A DNA stretch of 64,000 bases from Straminergon stramineum (GCA_963920665.1 OY987273.1:1552501-1616500), one strand, 5' to 3'. Positions 23,930 through 35,334 are shown, numbered from the stretch's first letter. Translations and numbers: made by a program. The notes: generated by a model not told the origin, from the letters alone.

Positions 23930-24140
23930 GAATGGCAACCGTGGTTCTGGGCAACCGCTTAAGTACTCGAGGTCGCCTTGAGGCACGTGCGGGTCTGGTG
24001 CATGCGAAATGGGCGACCGCGGGTATGGGGCGACCACGAGTATGGAGGCGACCGCGGGTTCCAGAGGTGCTCGTGGATGTAGGCAACCATAGGTTTTGGG
24101 GCGACCGTTGGTGTGGGGGCGACCGCAGGTCTAGAAAGGA
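23930..24140 (-). repeat. GC-rich minisatellite array 3
   Basis: Units such as GGGCGACCGCGGGTATG, GGCGACCACGAGTATG and GGCGACCGCGGGTTCC run in reverse orientation, toward the minus-strand kinase. One GCACGTGCGGGTC unit is the second form of the repeat. Confidence 0.8.
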
Positions 24141-25225
24141 TGGGCCATCATAAATAGTAGCAAAAAGAAACCTTGATATGGGGTAGAAACATTGGCATTA
24201 CAACTTCCCACTTCTATTTCGCTTGCTTTCAAATAAAATCATAAGACCACTATGATATGGTCTAGAATGTGGAATTAGATTTTGACTTGTTTCTTTATGG
24301 TTCCAAAAATATGTCTACAATGTTCACAAAGAGAAAAAAAGGAATGGGCCAAAAGGGAAAAAGGGAATCATAAATACAAAAGTATGTGACGTGATTGACT
24401 TCTATTGAAACAAAAAGGGAGAACTTGAAATACTTACATTCTACTATTGCATAATAATATTATAGAGGTTACTTTAGAAGTGTCCAAAGTCTTCTTCTAA
24501 TTTCTTCAAGTTTTTTCTACATTGAACATGAATTCATCTTTTTTACACAACCCTAAACCCTTTTGGGGTGGAAAAGTTCATAAATGCAAACATACATGTT
24601 GCAGAGCACATTGAAATGAACAACAAATGAAGCATATGCACATCAAGTCAAAAGATTGTTGTCTTTGATGAAGACATTGTTCAAACCATCAAGGGTGTCT
24701 GAATGCTATCATTTCTTTTTTTTGCATGCGAATCCTTCAAAATTGGTCACCCACAAGATACAAGAAATTTCTAAATGGACAAGTGGGACACCTTGGAAAT
24801 CATCTTTCTTAGACATTGTAAATTGTTAAGTTACAAATTATAGATGCAGTCTTCAGAAGTAAACTTTCCAAGGAGGACCATCCCTTCTTACACTACAAAA
24901 TTTACAGGATGAAGAGATGCTCTTCTATCCTGTATAGAGAGTTTCTATCATTTATGGACTCAAAAGTAGCCACCTCATTGTTTAAAGATGAAGAACCGTC
25001 ACATGCAAATCCTTATACAATGTACGATTTCTTTGGCTAAGTATTCTATAGAGGACATTCAATATGTTCTCGTAAAAGCTATCCAAGGTTTATTTAAACT
25101 TTTGTATATAGAAAATAATCTCTCTCCAAAGAAACAAAACGTCAAGTTCGGTCACTCCGATAGGTGAGCAGGAAACATCATTTAATTCCCAAGGTTTCAG
25201 AGATGTACTATGAGGATATAGACAG
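24141..25225. other. Gene-free stretch
   Basis: AT-rich sequence without a motif-bearing frame or a clear repeat. It separates the kinase's upstream array from the hairpin and SINE near 25.2-25.5 kb. Confidence 0.45.
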
Positions 25226-25227
25226 TT

Positions 25228-25301
25228 AGTATTGAGTTTAGAACGGAGATGTATGAGATGCAAGGTTGCACCATACACATCTCCATTCTAAACTCAATAC
25301 T
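25228..25301. repeat. Short hairpin, arms about 28 bp
   Basis: AGTATTGAGTTTAGAACGGA at 25,228 is mirrored as its reverse complement ending at 25,301 with one or two mismatches. The loop is under 20 bp. It could be a terminator-like fold or part of a MITE. Confidence 0.6.
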
Positions 25302-25385
25302 GATTTCTTATAACTCTCATGGACCATCCCCTAGACCTTGAGAATGAAATCACCTTCCCTCCCACATACCACAGGGAATTAGCTT

Positions 25386-25520
25386 GACGTCTTTTTTTTC
25401 TTTTTTTCTCGGTTGGCTACAAGAACCAAACCAAATTGATCTCATTGGGGATCGAACCCGAGACCTCCACAAGAACAATGACTTCCAAGAAGCCAAAACC
25501 TTCCATGCATCACCCAAAGA
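25386..25520 (-). mobile_element. tRNA-like SINE
   Basis: On the minus strand TGGCTTCTTGG resembles a pol III A box (TRGCNNAGYGG, 9 of 11). About 30-40 bp later GGTTCGATCCC matches the B box within GTCTCGGGTTCGATCCCC. The sequence ends in an A-rich tail (GAGAAAAAAAGAAAAAAAAG). Box order, spacing and tail are those of plant tRNA-derived SINEs. No target-site duplication was established. Confidence 0.55.
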
Positions 25521-25614
25521 TGCCTTGAAGACCCCACTGTCCTAATGAATTGACTTGTTCTTGGATGTTAAAAGTTAAACTTGTTATACTTATTAAAACT
25601 TCTTTGGATTGGAA

Positions 25615-26075
25615 GGCACACCCCCACCCGCGATCGCCCCATATTCCACCAAATTAGACTCCACACCACCAAGACAGAAGACCGCGCCCCCACCCGCGGT
25701 CACCCCCTATTCCACCAAAATTGGGCTCCACACCACCAAGATAGAAGACCGCGCCCCCACCCGCGGTCGCCCCCCATTCCACCAAAATTGGACTCATCAA
25801 CACCAGGACCTGAAGTTGCCCCCACCCATGGTCGCCTAGGACATGAACTCGCCCCCCACCCGCAGTCGCACCCCATTCCACCAAATTGGGCTCAATATCA
25901 CCAAGCCAGAAATCCAACCCCCACCCGCGGTCACCCAGGACTTGAATTCGCCCCCCACTCACAGTCGCACTCCATTCCACCAAATTGGACTCAACAACAC
26001 CAAGCCAGAAATCCAACCCCCACCCGCGGTCATCCACGACTTGAACTCACCCCCCACCTACAGTCGCCTCTATCT
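25615..26075 (+). repeat. GC-rich minisatellite array 4, no gene behind it
   Basis: Forward-orientation units (CCCACCCGCGGTCGCCCC) alternate with a spacer that includes ATTCCACCAAATTGG. Higher-order copies of about 65 and 100 bp are visible. Unlike the other arrays, no recognisable coding frame follows within 1 kb. The long open frames across it are only a consequence of its codon-like composition. Confidence 0.8.
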
Positions 26076-26274
26076 TAAAGTCACGTCAATCCAGAAACCA
26101 ACGTAGTAGAAGATGTGAACCAACTCCAACACTAATGAAGTCAGACTTAATTGCGTCTTCCATAGACGAAAATTGACCTGTCCTTCAATGTTGGTAGCTA
26201 GTTTATACTACAAAATCAATCTATAAATATAGAATTTTAGTAAGACTAATTAGACAAATTGAAGAGGGTTTTCC

Positions 26275-26330
26275 AAACCCTAAACCCTAACCCTATACCC
26301 TAAACCCTATACCCTAAATCCTATAGAAAA
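26275..26330. repeat. Interstitial telomere-type tract
   Basis: Several units of CCCTAAA and the variant CCCTATA stand in a row, equivalent to TTTAGGG on the minus strand, the common plant telomere unit. The tract is short and imperfect, so it is an internal remnant rather than a chromosome end. Confidence 0.7.
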
Positions 26331-26599
26331 ACCATGGACCTTCTCCATATATGCCATCCCAAAAGTAATGTACTTCTATTTTTTAGGGTGGATAAAATGA
26401 CAAACACATGTGATTTGCTTTTCATTATATGTCATAAAAAATTTTGAACTCCTAAACCTTGCACTTATAAGATATAAACCATTGAAGGTGTCATTTCCTA
26501 AATTTTTAATCTTCAATAAATTCAATATTCATTCACCCCTTCAAATGTGTTTTAAATCCCTTTGATGTATTAAGGGGAGGACTATATTGAAATTCCTAT

Positions 26600-27310
26600 G
26601 TTGGAGGATGGAAAATGAAATGACGAGGAGAAGGGCTTCCCCAAGTCTCCATTTCGTAAAACACTTCTTATGTAGATAAAAAGATTTCTTCTTCATGCGT
26701 CCCACAGTGTTTGTATTTTTTTTGTACATCATTTCCTCCCAAAGGGAAGGTCTCCTCCAAATGTACTCCCTCTAAAAATAAAAATAGGAAATGGTCATGT
26801 TGAATTTTACATGAGCATGAGGAAAAAAAAATGTGAAGGAGAAGAGCTTCTCCAAGTCTCCATTTTTTAAAACCACTTCTGATGTAGATAAAAAGATTTC
26901 TCTTCATGCATCCCACACTTTGAGTATTTTATTTGTACATCGTTTCCCCCCAAAGAGAAGGTCTTCTCCAAATGTACTCCCTCTAAAAATTAAAATAGGA
27001 AATGGTCATCTTGAATTTTACATGAGCACGAGGAAAAAAAAATGTGAAGGAGAAGAGCTTCCCCAAGTCTCCATTTTTTAAAACCACTTCTTATGTAGAT
27101 AAAAAGATTTCTCTTCATGCATCCCACGGTTTCAGTATTTTATTTGTACATCATTTCCCCCCACAAGGAAAGGTCTCCTCCAAATGTACTCCCTCCAAAA
27201 ATTAAAATAGGAAATGGTTACGTTGAATTTTACATGACCACATGGATGGATGAAGAAGAAATAAAATGTTAGGAAGAAGGGCTTTTCCAAATCTCCACTT
27301 CCTAAACCAA
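26600..27310. repeat. Tandem repeat, unit about 211 bp, three copies and a partial fourth
   Basis: The landmark AGAAGRGCTT occurs at 26,629, 26,840, 27,051 and 27,275, giving spacings of 211, 211 and 224 bp. Each unit contains CCAAGTCTCCATTT, then GATGTAGATAAAAAGATTTC or a close form, then AAATGTACTCCCTC. Copies are highly similar, so amplification is fairly recent. Open frames inside are by-products. Confidence 0.85.
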
Positions 27311-27482
27311 TTTTCTTTCTTTATTACTTAATTAACTTTTGATCACTTAGTATTGAATGCCTCAATCTTAGGATTTTCTAGAGTTAATCCTCAAAAAAGG
27401 GGGGAGCGGTACTTGAAAAGTTTGAACACCTTCCCTCCAATTTGTAAGGGGGGAAACTCAAACTCATATTTTCTGGCGCCCT

Positions 27483-27930
27483 TGACCCGTAGTCGCCCCA
27501 TACGTAGCCGCCCCCATCGTCACGAGCTGGAAGACCTTTCTGAATCTGAGACCCGTGGTCGCCCCATTACCCACGGTCGCCCAAGAAATGACCTATGGTC
27601 GCCTTATATGCAGCTACCCCTATACCCGCGGTCGCCCCATTACCCACGGTCGCCCAAGAAATGACCTATGGTCGCCTTATATGCAACTGCCCCTATACCC
27701 GCGGTCGCCCAAGAAATGACCTATGGTCGCCTTATATGCAGCTGCCCCTATACCCGCGGTCGCCCAGGAAATGACCTGTGGTTGCCCTATATGCAGCCGC
27801 CCTCCTCTACCCACGATCACCTAACACCCGAGGTCTCATTTCAGAAACTCCAATTTTTCCTAAATGGTAGTTTTTGGACAGTGGGACCTAGACCCGCGGT
27901 CGCCCAAGACCCGCACGCGCCCTAGGTGAC
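27483..27930 (+). repeat. GC-rich minisatellite array 5 with higher-order copies
   Basis: Forward units of ACCCGCGGTCGCC. The phrase AAGAAATGACCTATGGTCGC recurs at 27,583, 27,656 and 27,711 and, with changes, at 27,766, so a compound unit of 73 or 55 bp was copied intact. The array ends in an ACCCGCACGCGCC unit, as array 7 does, about 215 bp before the start codon at 28,142. Confidence 0.8.
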
Positions 27931-28141
27931 TTCGGGTACTTAAGGGGATACTGGATTCCCCAGTCACCACCTCCTTCGTCGCACCGCGCCTTTCATCCGC
28001 CTTGAAACATTTGACTACCACTTCGTCGGTTGGAAGTTTGGGCACCTATACGTGTTGTGGCTTCCACGTTTACGAATTCATTTCTTCGGTTATATTATCG
28101 ACAAAAGTCTAGTTCTCTTTACGCTAGAGTGACACGACAAG

Positions 28142-29673
28142 ATGATGAAGAAGAAAGGAGATCGCCATAGCAAGCAACGACACGCCCTTCTTGACCCAGC
28201 GGCTAAGGCATATCGGGGATGGTGTCATGTAAATTCCGATTGGACCTTGACGACTTGCAAGTTATTTGTGGATTCGTTCCATATTGACAAGCTATTCCCT
28301 TACCATCAACACATTCACCATGTGAAGCAAAACCAAGCAAATCTTCATTACTGCAAGGATGATGCATTTGTCCAGAGATGTATTGAAGTGTACCGAGCAT
28401 TGTACGGAAAGCAAAAAATTCCACAGAGCGAAGTCTCAATGGGCATATGCCAAATGGTATATGCAGAGTTACAATTGGGGAAAACGGTAGATTGGATGAC
28501 CTTCAAGACATCCAAGAATGTCACGCTTCCAACTACAAAAGACATTCCAAGAGCGGGTCCTTCAAATAATCCTCGGGATGGGCTAGGGCCCAAAAAGAAC
28601 ATTATAGAAGGAGTGGCAGATGAGGATTATGTTTGGTCAACGTCAACTGGAGAATCAGACTCCGATGAAGAGCCATTGCCTAAACCTAGGGATAGGATGG
28701 AAGATACATCAATGGAAGAAAACTTATCATTGGTGGTATTAGAAGAAGGCAACATGCAACAGACCACACCAATGTATGGAGAACCTTTTATGTCTGTGGA
28801 ACTGATAGGGGTCCGTCGTCCTGAAGATGATGAAGTGTTCCATTACGTGTAGCTCGCTTGCAAGAAATTAATGAAGATAGGTTGGATGGGGAGAGTGAAG
28901 CCGAAGAAGAGATTCCTCTAACCTTGATGAATTTGCCTTCCATGGAAGTATTGTGTGAAATGGAACAAGAACATCAAGGTGTACTTAGAGAAGACAATAA
29001 TCGGCGAACGAAAGAATCCTATAAAGTGGAGTTGGAGATGCTTTTAAAGGATCTTGAAGAAAAAGAAAGGGAGTGTGAGATCATCGAGAAGCGAAGCGCA
29101 CAAGAGATTCAAGTTGAGGATGTGGGCACCCTCAAAGAACTAATTCAAGCTGGACAAACTCGTTTGGCAGCCCAACAATGATAAATGGAACAACTGGAAC
29201 AATTTTACCTCAAGTTCAATAAGGGAGAAGATGGAGGATCGAGTTCAAATGTCAATCTTGTTATGGATGAACGGCTTCAAATAATAATGGGAAAATGTAG
29301 GATGGAAGAAAACAACCTTGCCATTGAAAAAGGAGGTGTGGAAAAGGCAAGATCAACATTGAACCGCTTGAAGGAGATGAAGAATGCAGATCCTATTGAC
29401 CGGTCGTTGCAGTCGGATTCATTGTCTATGGATGTTGAAGATTTGTCATCCACTACGGAAATAGAGAAGTTGAAGATGAAGTTAGCTTCTGTGAAAAGAT
29501 TGGAACAGAAGTTGGAGGAAAAGATGTCGTGGCCAAAGGCACACATCAGGTTCATGTCATTGTTCAAGAAGTGGTGGATCCAAAAGAAGATGTGGAACCA
29601 TGACCTGACTCTTTTGAAGAGGGAAGAGAGAGTGGCAAGAGTCCAAATAGAATTAGAAAAGAAGAAAAGGTAA
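28142..29673 (+). pseudogene. Third member of the AFKGW/WCHI family, coiled-coil C-terminus
   Basis: The frame opens at ATG 28,142 and carries the family blocks AYRGWCHVNSDWTL, DSFHIDKLFPYHQH, LHYCKDDAFVQRCIEVYRALY and QMVYAELQLGKTVDWMTFK. They lie within the first 130 residues. An acidic middle region follows. The frame shifts by one base between 28,828 and 28,852. It then runs from 28,858 to 29,673 with one adjacent TGA-TAA pair at 29,179-29,184. The C-terminal half is long charged helix, probably coiled coil, with a W-rich patch (FKKWWIQKKMW). No RING finger is visible. Damage is light, so this is the best copy for defining the domain. Function is unknown. Confidence 0.65.
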
Positions 29674-29689
29674 GAACAAGGGGAAATGG

Positions 29690-30585
29690 ATGGAGTATAA
29701 ATTAGGTGGCTCTTGTTTCTTTTATGACTATGTACTTTTTCCAAGATATATGAAGAAAAAGGTTTTGTCCTTATTTTTGTTGAAATACAAGAATGTTTAT
29801 TTTTATTTTTTGTGTATGAAAATGTGATTGCATTTGGATCCAAAGTTCCAAACATTTGAATTTTTGACAAATTTTGATGATTTCAAGGTATGTGAATGTT
29901 GATTTCTTGCAAAATTTGTGTAGTGTTTTAAGAAAAAAAAGAATTCTAGTAACTTTGAGTCTATACAAAGAACCCTCAATAAATTTAAGCTACATCATCC
30001 ATAAGAGTTTCAATATAAGTTCATATGGTTGTATTTTTCTATATTTTAACATATGGTTTGAACATATTGTAAATGACAACATCCCCAAGCTCTTCAACCC
30101 GTGAATGTATGGACTCTTCTTGAGATTTATAATTTGGGAAAAAACATCATAAAAAGGTATTCAAAAAAATACTTTTGGAATTGATAGAGAAATGGAAGTT
30201 ATACATTTTGAGTTGTGGATTCCATGTATATGGTTTGATCAACCAATGTTGTCCCCCATTTTTCTTTTTAATTTGAAAGAGAAAGTTCTTAATTTTTTTC
30301 AAATTTGAGTATAAGATAATTCTATTTATTTTTTATTAAGTTTGTTGGAATGGATTTGAAATGAGTTTCCCTTCATGTGATAGTTTAAAAAAAAATTGTA
30401 TTCTTTAAGTCTATGACCATTTTCCATAAAATCTTTTTTTGAAGTATCTATAAATACCATGTCAAACCCTTGGATAGCATTTAGGGTTTAATAAAATATC
30501 TATCTAAACTAGGATGACTTTCATCTAGAAACTCAACGATGGAACGCTAACGAGATAACAGAAATGGTGTTGGGTCCTAAGCGTA
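29690..30585. other. Gene-free AT-rich stretch
   Basis: Very AT-rich, with no recognisable frame. It forms the 3' flank of the gene ending at 29,673 and leads into array 6. Confidence 0.45.
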
Positions 30586-30589
30586 AGCA

Positions 30590-30865
30590 CGATCGCCCTT
30601 CAAGTACCCGAAGTCGCCTCCTGAGACCCGCGGTAGCCCCCCCTTCTACCCGCAGTCGTCCCCTTCTACCCGAAGTCGCCCCCCCTTCTACCCACAGTCG
30701 CCCCCCCAGACCTGTAGTCGTCCTACCGTGGACCCGTAGCTGCCCCCCTAGACCCGCAGTTGCCCCCTTTTCGACCCGAAGTTGCCCCCCCGAGACTCAC
30801 AGTCGCCTTTTGATCTGCACGCGTGCTCCTAGTACAAACCGTCGACCTGCAATCGCCCATGGGGC
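30590..30865 (+). repeat. GC-rich minisatellite array 6
   Basis: Forward units (TACCCGCAGTCGTCCCC, GACCCGCAGTTGCCCCC and similar) with frequent CG-to-CA/TG changes. A CTGCACGCGTGCTCC unit near the end is the second repeat form. The array ends about 310 bp before the presumed start codon of the hAT transposase. Confidence 0.8.
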
Positions 30866-31177
30866 GAGTGCACCTATTATGAGGTTGCCCATTTCCTACA
30901 CCCATTCTTGCTCTCAGTGGGCAACTTGTGATGCTAGCAAGACTGCAGTATAAAGTTGAAGGCCCGGACTTTGGTTTTCACCTTGCTTCAGGGATGAACT
31001 CATGGCTTGAATCTTCGAAAGAGGCTTCTTGCGGATGTTTGGTTCTTTGGAGGGCAATGACTTGGTTTGAGTGGTTTAAAAGACCATTCAAAGCAAGTGG
31101 CTTTGCCATTCTTTTTTCTAAATCAAGGCTCTGATTCATATGATAATATTGTTTTAAGAACTCATAGGTGAGGAATA

Positions 31178-34100
31178 ATATGGCTAGTTAGGGTGAGGTG
31201 AGGAGGACTACCATTAATGATACAAGGAGAGCTACGAAGGAGTGGGACCCTTGGTTGGTTGTAGACATTGATCAACAATTTGTGGGAAACACACAAATAT
31301 GTGTTTTCTATGGGTGGACCTCCGTATTTGTACGAAAGCAGGCATTCTGTCACTTTGGATTTGGCGGCAGGACTGCATCAGAGCGATGTAAGAAAATCCC
31401 ATGGGCAGTATTGCAAAAGTTTAGGACTTGTTGTGGGGTTGTTCCGAAGGAAATGAGCTTTGAACAAATGCATGAGGAGGTTCCAGAATTTGATGTTGTA
31501 GATGAGACTGTGGTTGAGCCTATGTTGGAGGGGGGTAGGGAGAGGTCAGAGGAGCCTAGTGCTATGAATGAACCAATGCTTCCTATTATAGAATCAAGAG
31601 ATTCCACTCCTCAAACAATTTTGAGAAGGAGGAATAACCCTTCCATTTCTAGGCAAACTAGCATGGATGAGGCATTAAAAAGTAGCATGAGAGCAAAGTT
31701 GGATACCATGTGGGCTTTCTTTTTTTATGAGGCTAGCATTGCGTTCAATGTTGCACGCCATCTTGCCTTTGTGAAAGCAGTGAAAGAGATAGCAGCATTA
31801 AGACTACGATACCAACCGCCCTCATACAATGCTTTGCGTACAAGAATGATAGAGCCAAAGAAGGAAAGTGTTTCTAAAATGGTCACTGAGCAGACAAAGC
31901 ACTCTATCGAAGTTTACGGAGCAACTATTTGTTCGGATGGTTGGTCTGATACTAATAGCCGTCCATTATTGAATTTAATGCTCGTGTGTCCTGCAGGGGA
32001 TGTGTTTCTTGGATCGGTGGACACCACGGGGGAGAAGAAGGACATTGCATACACAACCAATATGATGGCACAATACATAGAAGAGGTTGGCCCAAAAAAC
32101 ATTGTCCAACTATGTACAGACAATGCCGTTGTCATGACAGGGACTTTGAAGGCATTACAAGAGAAATATCCTCACATGTATATCCAAGGATGCACAACAC
32201 ACATTTTGGACTTGCTTTTGGAAGACTGGGCAAAGGATATCAAGGTGAAGAGAATAGTACGATGTTGTACGCAGATAATAAAGTACATCAAGAGGTACCA
32301 TTCCACATTGGCTCTCCTCCGAAAGTACTCCCCGGACAAGGCATTGCGAATGCCTTCTCAAACATGCTTTGTAGTGAACTTCCTCATGATATCACGTGTG
32401 GTGGAGTGCAAGTCAGCATTGATGTGAGTGATAATGGATGAGACATACGTGCAATTTGAGGCTAGTTTGGAACGTCGCCAAAATGGAGATATATTGAAAG
32501 CACGAGCCACTAAAGCACGGAATGACATTCATGCGGAATCTTTTTGGGTGGAGTGTGATAAATTTTTGCACATGGTGGAGCCCGTCTTTATTGCTCTCCA
32601 AGTGTTTGATGGGAAAGCCTAGGCAATGCCTAAGGCTTGGTTGGTTATGAAGACTCTTCAAGAGCACGTGTGGAGCTTGAGAAACGAACCTTTTTTTCTG
32701 AATGATGAAATTGCAACGAACTTTGAGAAGCATTTCGAGGCTCGTTGGAAATTGATGCTCACAAACCTACACTATGCAAGGGCACTCTGAAATCCTTTCT
32801 TGATTGAAGTAGGAACCCTTCATAACAACGGTGTGGCCAAAAGAGCCTTAAATCGGGTGATTCGAAAAATAAGCAAGTCATTGGGATTATCATACATGGA
32901 GGCATTGCAGGAGCTCACGCAATTCGAAGAGAAGACAAGCCCTTTTGACCCCTTAGAAGAGGCTCCTGATATTAAACAATGTAAACTAATGCCTCATCAA
33001 TGGTGGAATCTTGTGGGTACTACTGTTCTCCCAAAAATTACAATGAGAGTTCTATCTTTGACGTGCTCAGCATCATCATGTGAAAGGAATTGGAGCATGT
33101 ATTCGTTTGTGGACAATAAAGTGCGAAATCGCCTAACCACATCCAAGGCGAAAGCATTGGTATATATCTACACCAACAGTAAACTTGAACGTGAGAAACG
33201 TGGACGCGATCTTGCATTGTTCTACTAAAAGTACCTTGTGGATGGAATTACCTCGGAAGAGAATGAGGAGCCATTAGGTACAGGATCATCAGGGGATGGC
33301 GATCTAGTCAGAATGGCTCGAGCTAATGAAAACATTAGGCTGGTAGAAGAGTGCCTACGTGGAAATATTTGGGTAGGATTGATTCGTAGAGAAAAGAGTC
33401 CTCCACGGAGACACAACTACGAAAATACATTTACAGCTGAGAATAATACGTACTACTTAGAGGAGGAGGAGGTTCAACGTGCATCACGAAGGCCCCCGCA
33501 ACCCTACGTCTCTGCTAGGGATAGGAATGTACCTCCTCCAATAAATTCATCACCGACGAGGGCAAGTAGTCCCGACAACCCCAATGAAGGTGTAAATAAT
33601 CCAATGCCCACAAGAGCTGAGGAAACAACATCTCCAAATGTTGTAGATCAGGGTTCTACAAGGATAATGAACCTACGAAGCGCCGCTCGAGTTGCTGAGG
33701 TAAATGAAAGGCAACAGGAGGCAACACTGCCAACACACGTCGAAGATGTTATGCATACAAGAGTTCCACTTTCTCCATTACGGAGCCCCTTAAGAACAAA
33801 AAATGTAGAATATGATTCAAACTTGCCCTTGCAAGCTGTTATGAACCGGAATCGTACGGTGCCCTTAAGTGGAGGAGGAAACATAAACAATGCAAGGGAA
33901 CTAGGTCTATACCAACCCGTGCGACTAGGCCACCCTTGCATAATAGTCCTCTTAGGGCAGTTGATAATGAAGGCCATGCCTCAGCTCCCCAACCCACTCA
34001 ACCCTCCTCTATTTGTGGCCCTGGAGAATCATCCTTGCCCGTGCGTGAAGGCACAAGAGGACAGAAAAAGCGATTGAGGAAGATGCAGGAGAGGCTACAA

Positions 34101-34457
34101 AGAAATCCCAAACAACAGAACCATGTTGTCCAAAGATTCATCTTGGGTGAAGCCAATTCCAATCGAAACATCCGGCAATCCAATAGAGGCAGACAACACC
34201 CTGCATCCAACCTTGATGGAACAAGAGATGCATTGAGGTTGACTAAACGATTGGTGCAAACTAGCGGCGACGGCGTCGTGGATACTAAAGTGTGGAACGT
34301 GAACTCAGAGGTAGAACATGAAGTGCAAAATGAACGAGTACGAAGGGAGGATGACGAGAATGATAACCGTGATGATAATGAAAGGGTGGAGGAGTCGAAT
34401 GATGATTCTGACCCTGATGTTGATGAGGTGCCAAGTGATTACACATTTTCACCGTAA
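31178..34457 (+). pseudogene. hAT-family transposase (BED-like, DUF659, hATC domains)
   Basis: One frame runs from ATG 31,178 to about 34,000. It is cut by TAG (31,187), TGA (32,425), TAG (32,620), TGA (32,788) and TAA (33,226). A single frameshift near 34,000 leads to the remaining frame, which ends at 34,455. A degenerate BED-like start (FGGRTASERCKKIP) is followed by a DUF659 region (residues about 220-390) with YGATICSDGWSD, IVQLCTDNAVV and IQGCTTHILDLLLEDW. A hAT dimerisation domain at about 33,000-33,190 contains WWNLVGTTVLPKI and CERNWSMYSFVDNKVRNRL. The 400-residue tail beyond hATC is acidic and low-complexity, longer than usual for the family. hAT enzymes cut and join transposon ends; this copy cannot be made intact. 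GC-rich array 6 lies upstream. Confidence 0.9.
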
Positions 34458-34459
34458 CT

Positions 34460-35330
34460 TTATAAATATAGATTTAGAGGTAGTGAAGTGGTAATGTAAT
34501 GCTTTTGCATAATTTTGGTGTGTTGAAGTTTTCTAGCTTAAGTTCATAGGCAAATAGCCTATAGATGAATTTTGTGTAGTATCTACTTTAGTATGAAAGC
34601 ATGATAGTATTAGAATTACAAAGTTTTGTTCAATGTCTTTAGTGTAGACTTCTACAGGTATAGACGTGGAGATCTTAACAAAGTTCGTGGAAGTAGAATT
34701 GAAGTAGAAGTTCATTTATAAGATTGGGTCACTACTCTATTAGTGTGTACAACTTATAATTACAGTAATACTAATTATCCTTACTTTTTTCTTGTTTTTT
34801 TTTATCTATTTTTGGTGTAATTATTATATCCAATTGCGATTTTGGCTTCTACAATTCAATAGGAGTAGAAAATTTGAATTAGAAATTCCCAACCATATGT
34901 AATAAAAAAATGTAGAACTCGGAGGCTCCTATGAATGAGTGAATGACCACAGAATGTGAAGTACTGAATTTAAGGCTTAGGAGAATGCAATGGCACATGG
35001 AAACTAAAGGATCCTAAATTGTGAGCAAGATTGAAATGGTCGTTATATCCATGTTTGCAATTGCAACGGCACACAAGGTTGCTCTTAACCTTTTACGGAT
35101 GGACTAGTAAGTATGAAAATCATCTCCAATGGAACTATGTGATGTGATGTACTTGCCTTTCCCCTCACAAAAATACTCATTTTCGATATGAGGACTCAGT
35201 AAGATCTCTCTTTTGGGACCCAATTTTCAAAGATGGACAATTGTATTTATGTCGTATATTAGAAGTTCTTATCATCCACGAAACAAAAAAAACTCCTTGT
35301 GTATGGGATAAAACTAAGATCACCCTTTTC
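34460..35330. other. Gene-free stretch downstream of the hAT gene
   Basis: AT-rich with no motif-bearing frame. No hAT terminal inverted repeat or 8-bp duplication could be identified by eye. Confidence 0.4.
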
Positions 35331-35334
35331 CTTA

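Noticed and set aside
25581..26106. Long open frames across array 4 (up to 165 residues, proline- and histidine-rich)
   Set aside because: They exist in several frames at once because the GC-rich repeat units lack stop codons. There is no start context, motif or homologous copy outside the arrays.
27353..27925. Open frames across array 5 (103 and 85 residues)
   Set aside because: Same reason: translation of minisatellite units, not a conserved protein.
25615..27930. Possible CRISPR-like array, because of regular short GC-rich repeats
   Set aside because: Units are contiguous and variable with no unique spacers of fixed length, and the context is plant nuclear DNA.
31198..31456. Intact BED zinc finger at the start of the hAT protein
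   Set aside because: The region resembles a BED domain only in its second half (HFGFGG...CKKIP). The first Cys pair is not clear, so it is described as BED-like.
16165..34457. Stop-codon reassignment or RNA editing that would rescue the interrupted frames
   Set aside because: All three stop codons are affected and frameshifts also occur. U-to-C editing is known in plant organelles, not nuclear repeats. Methylation-driven decay is simpler.
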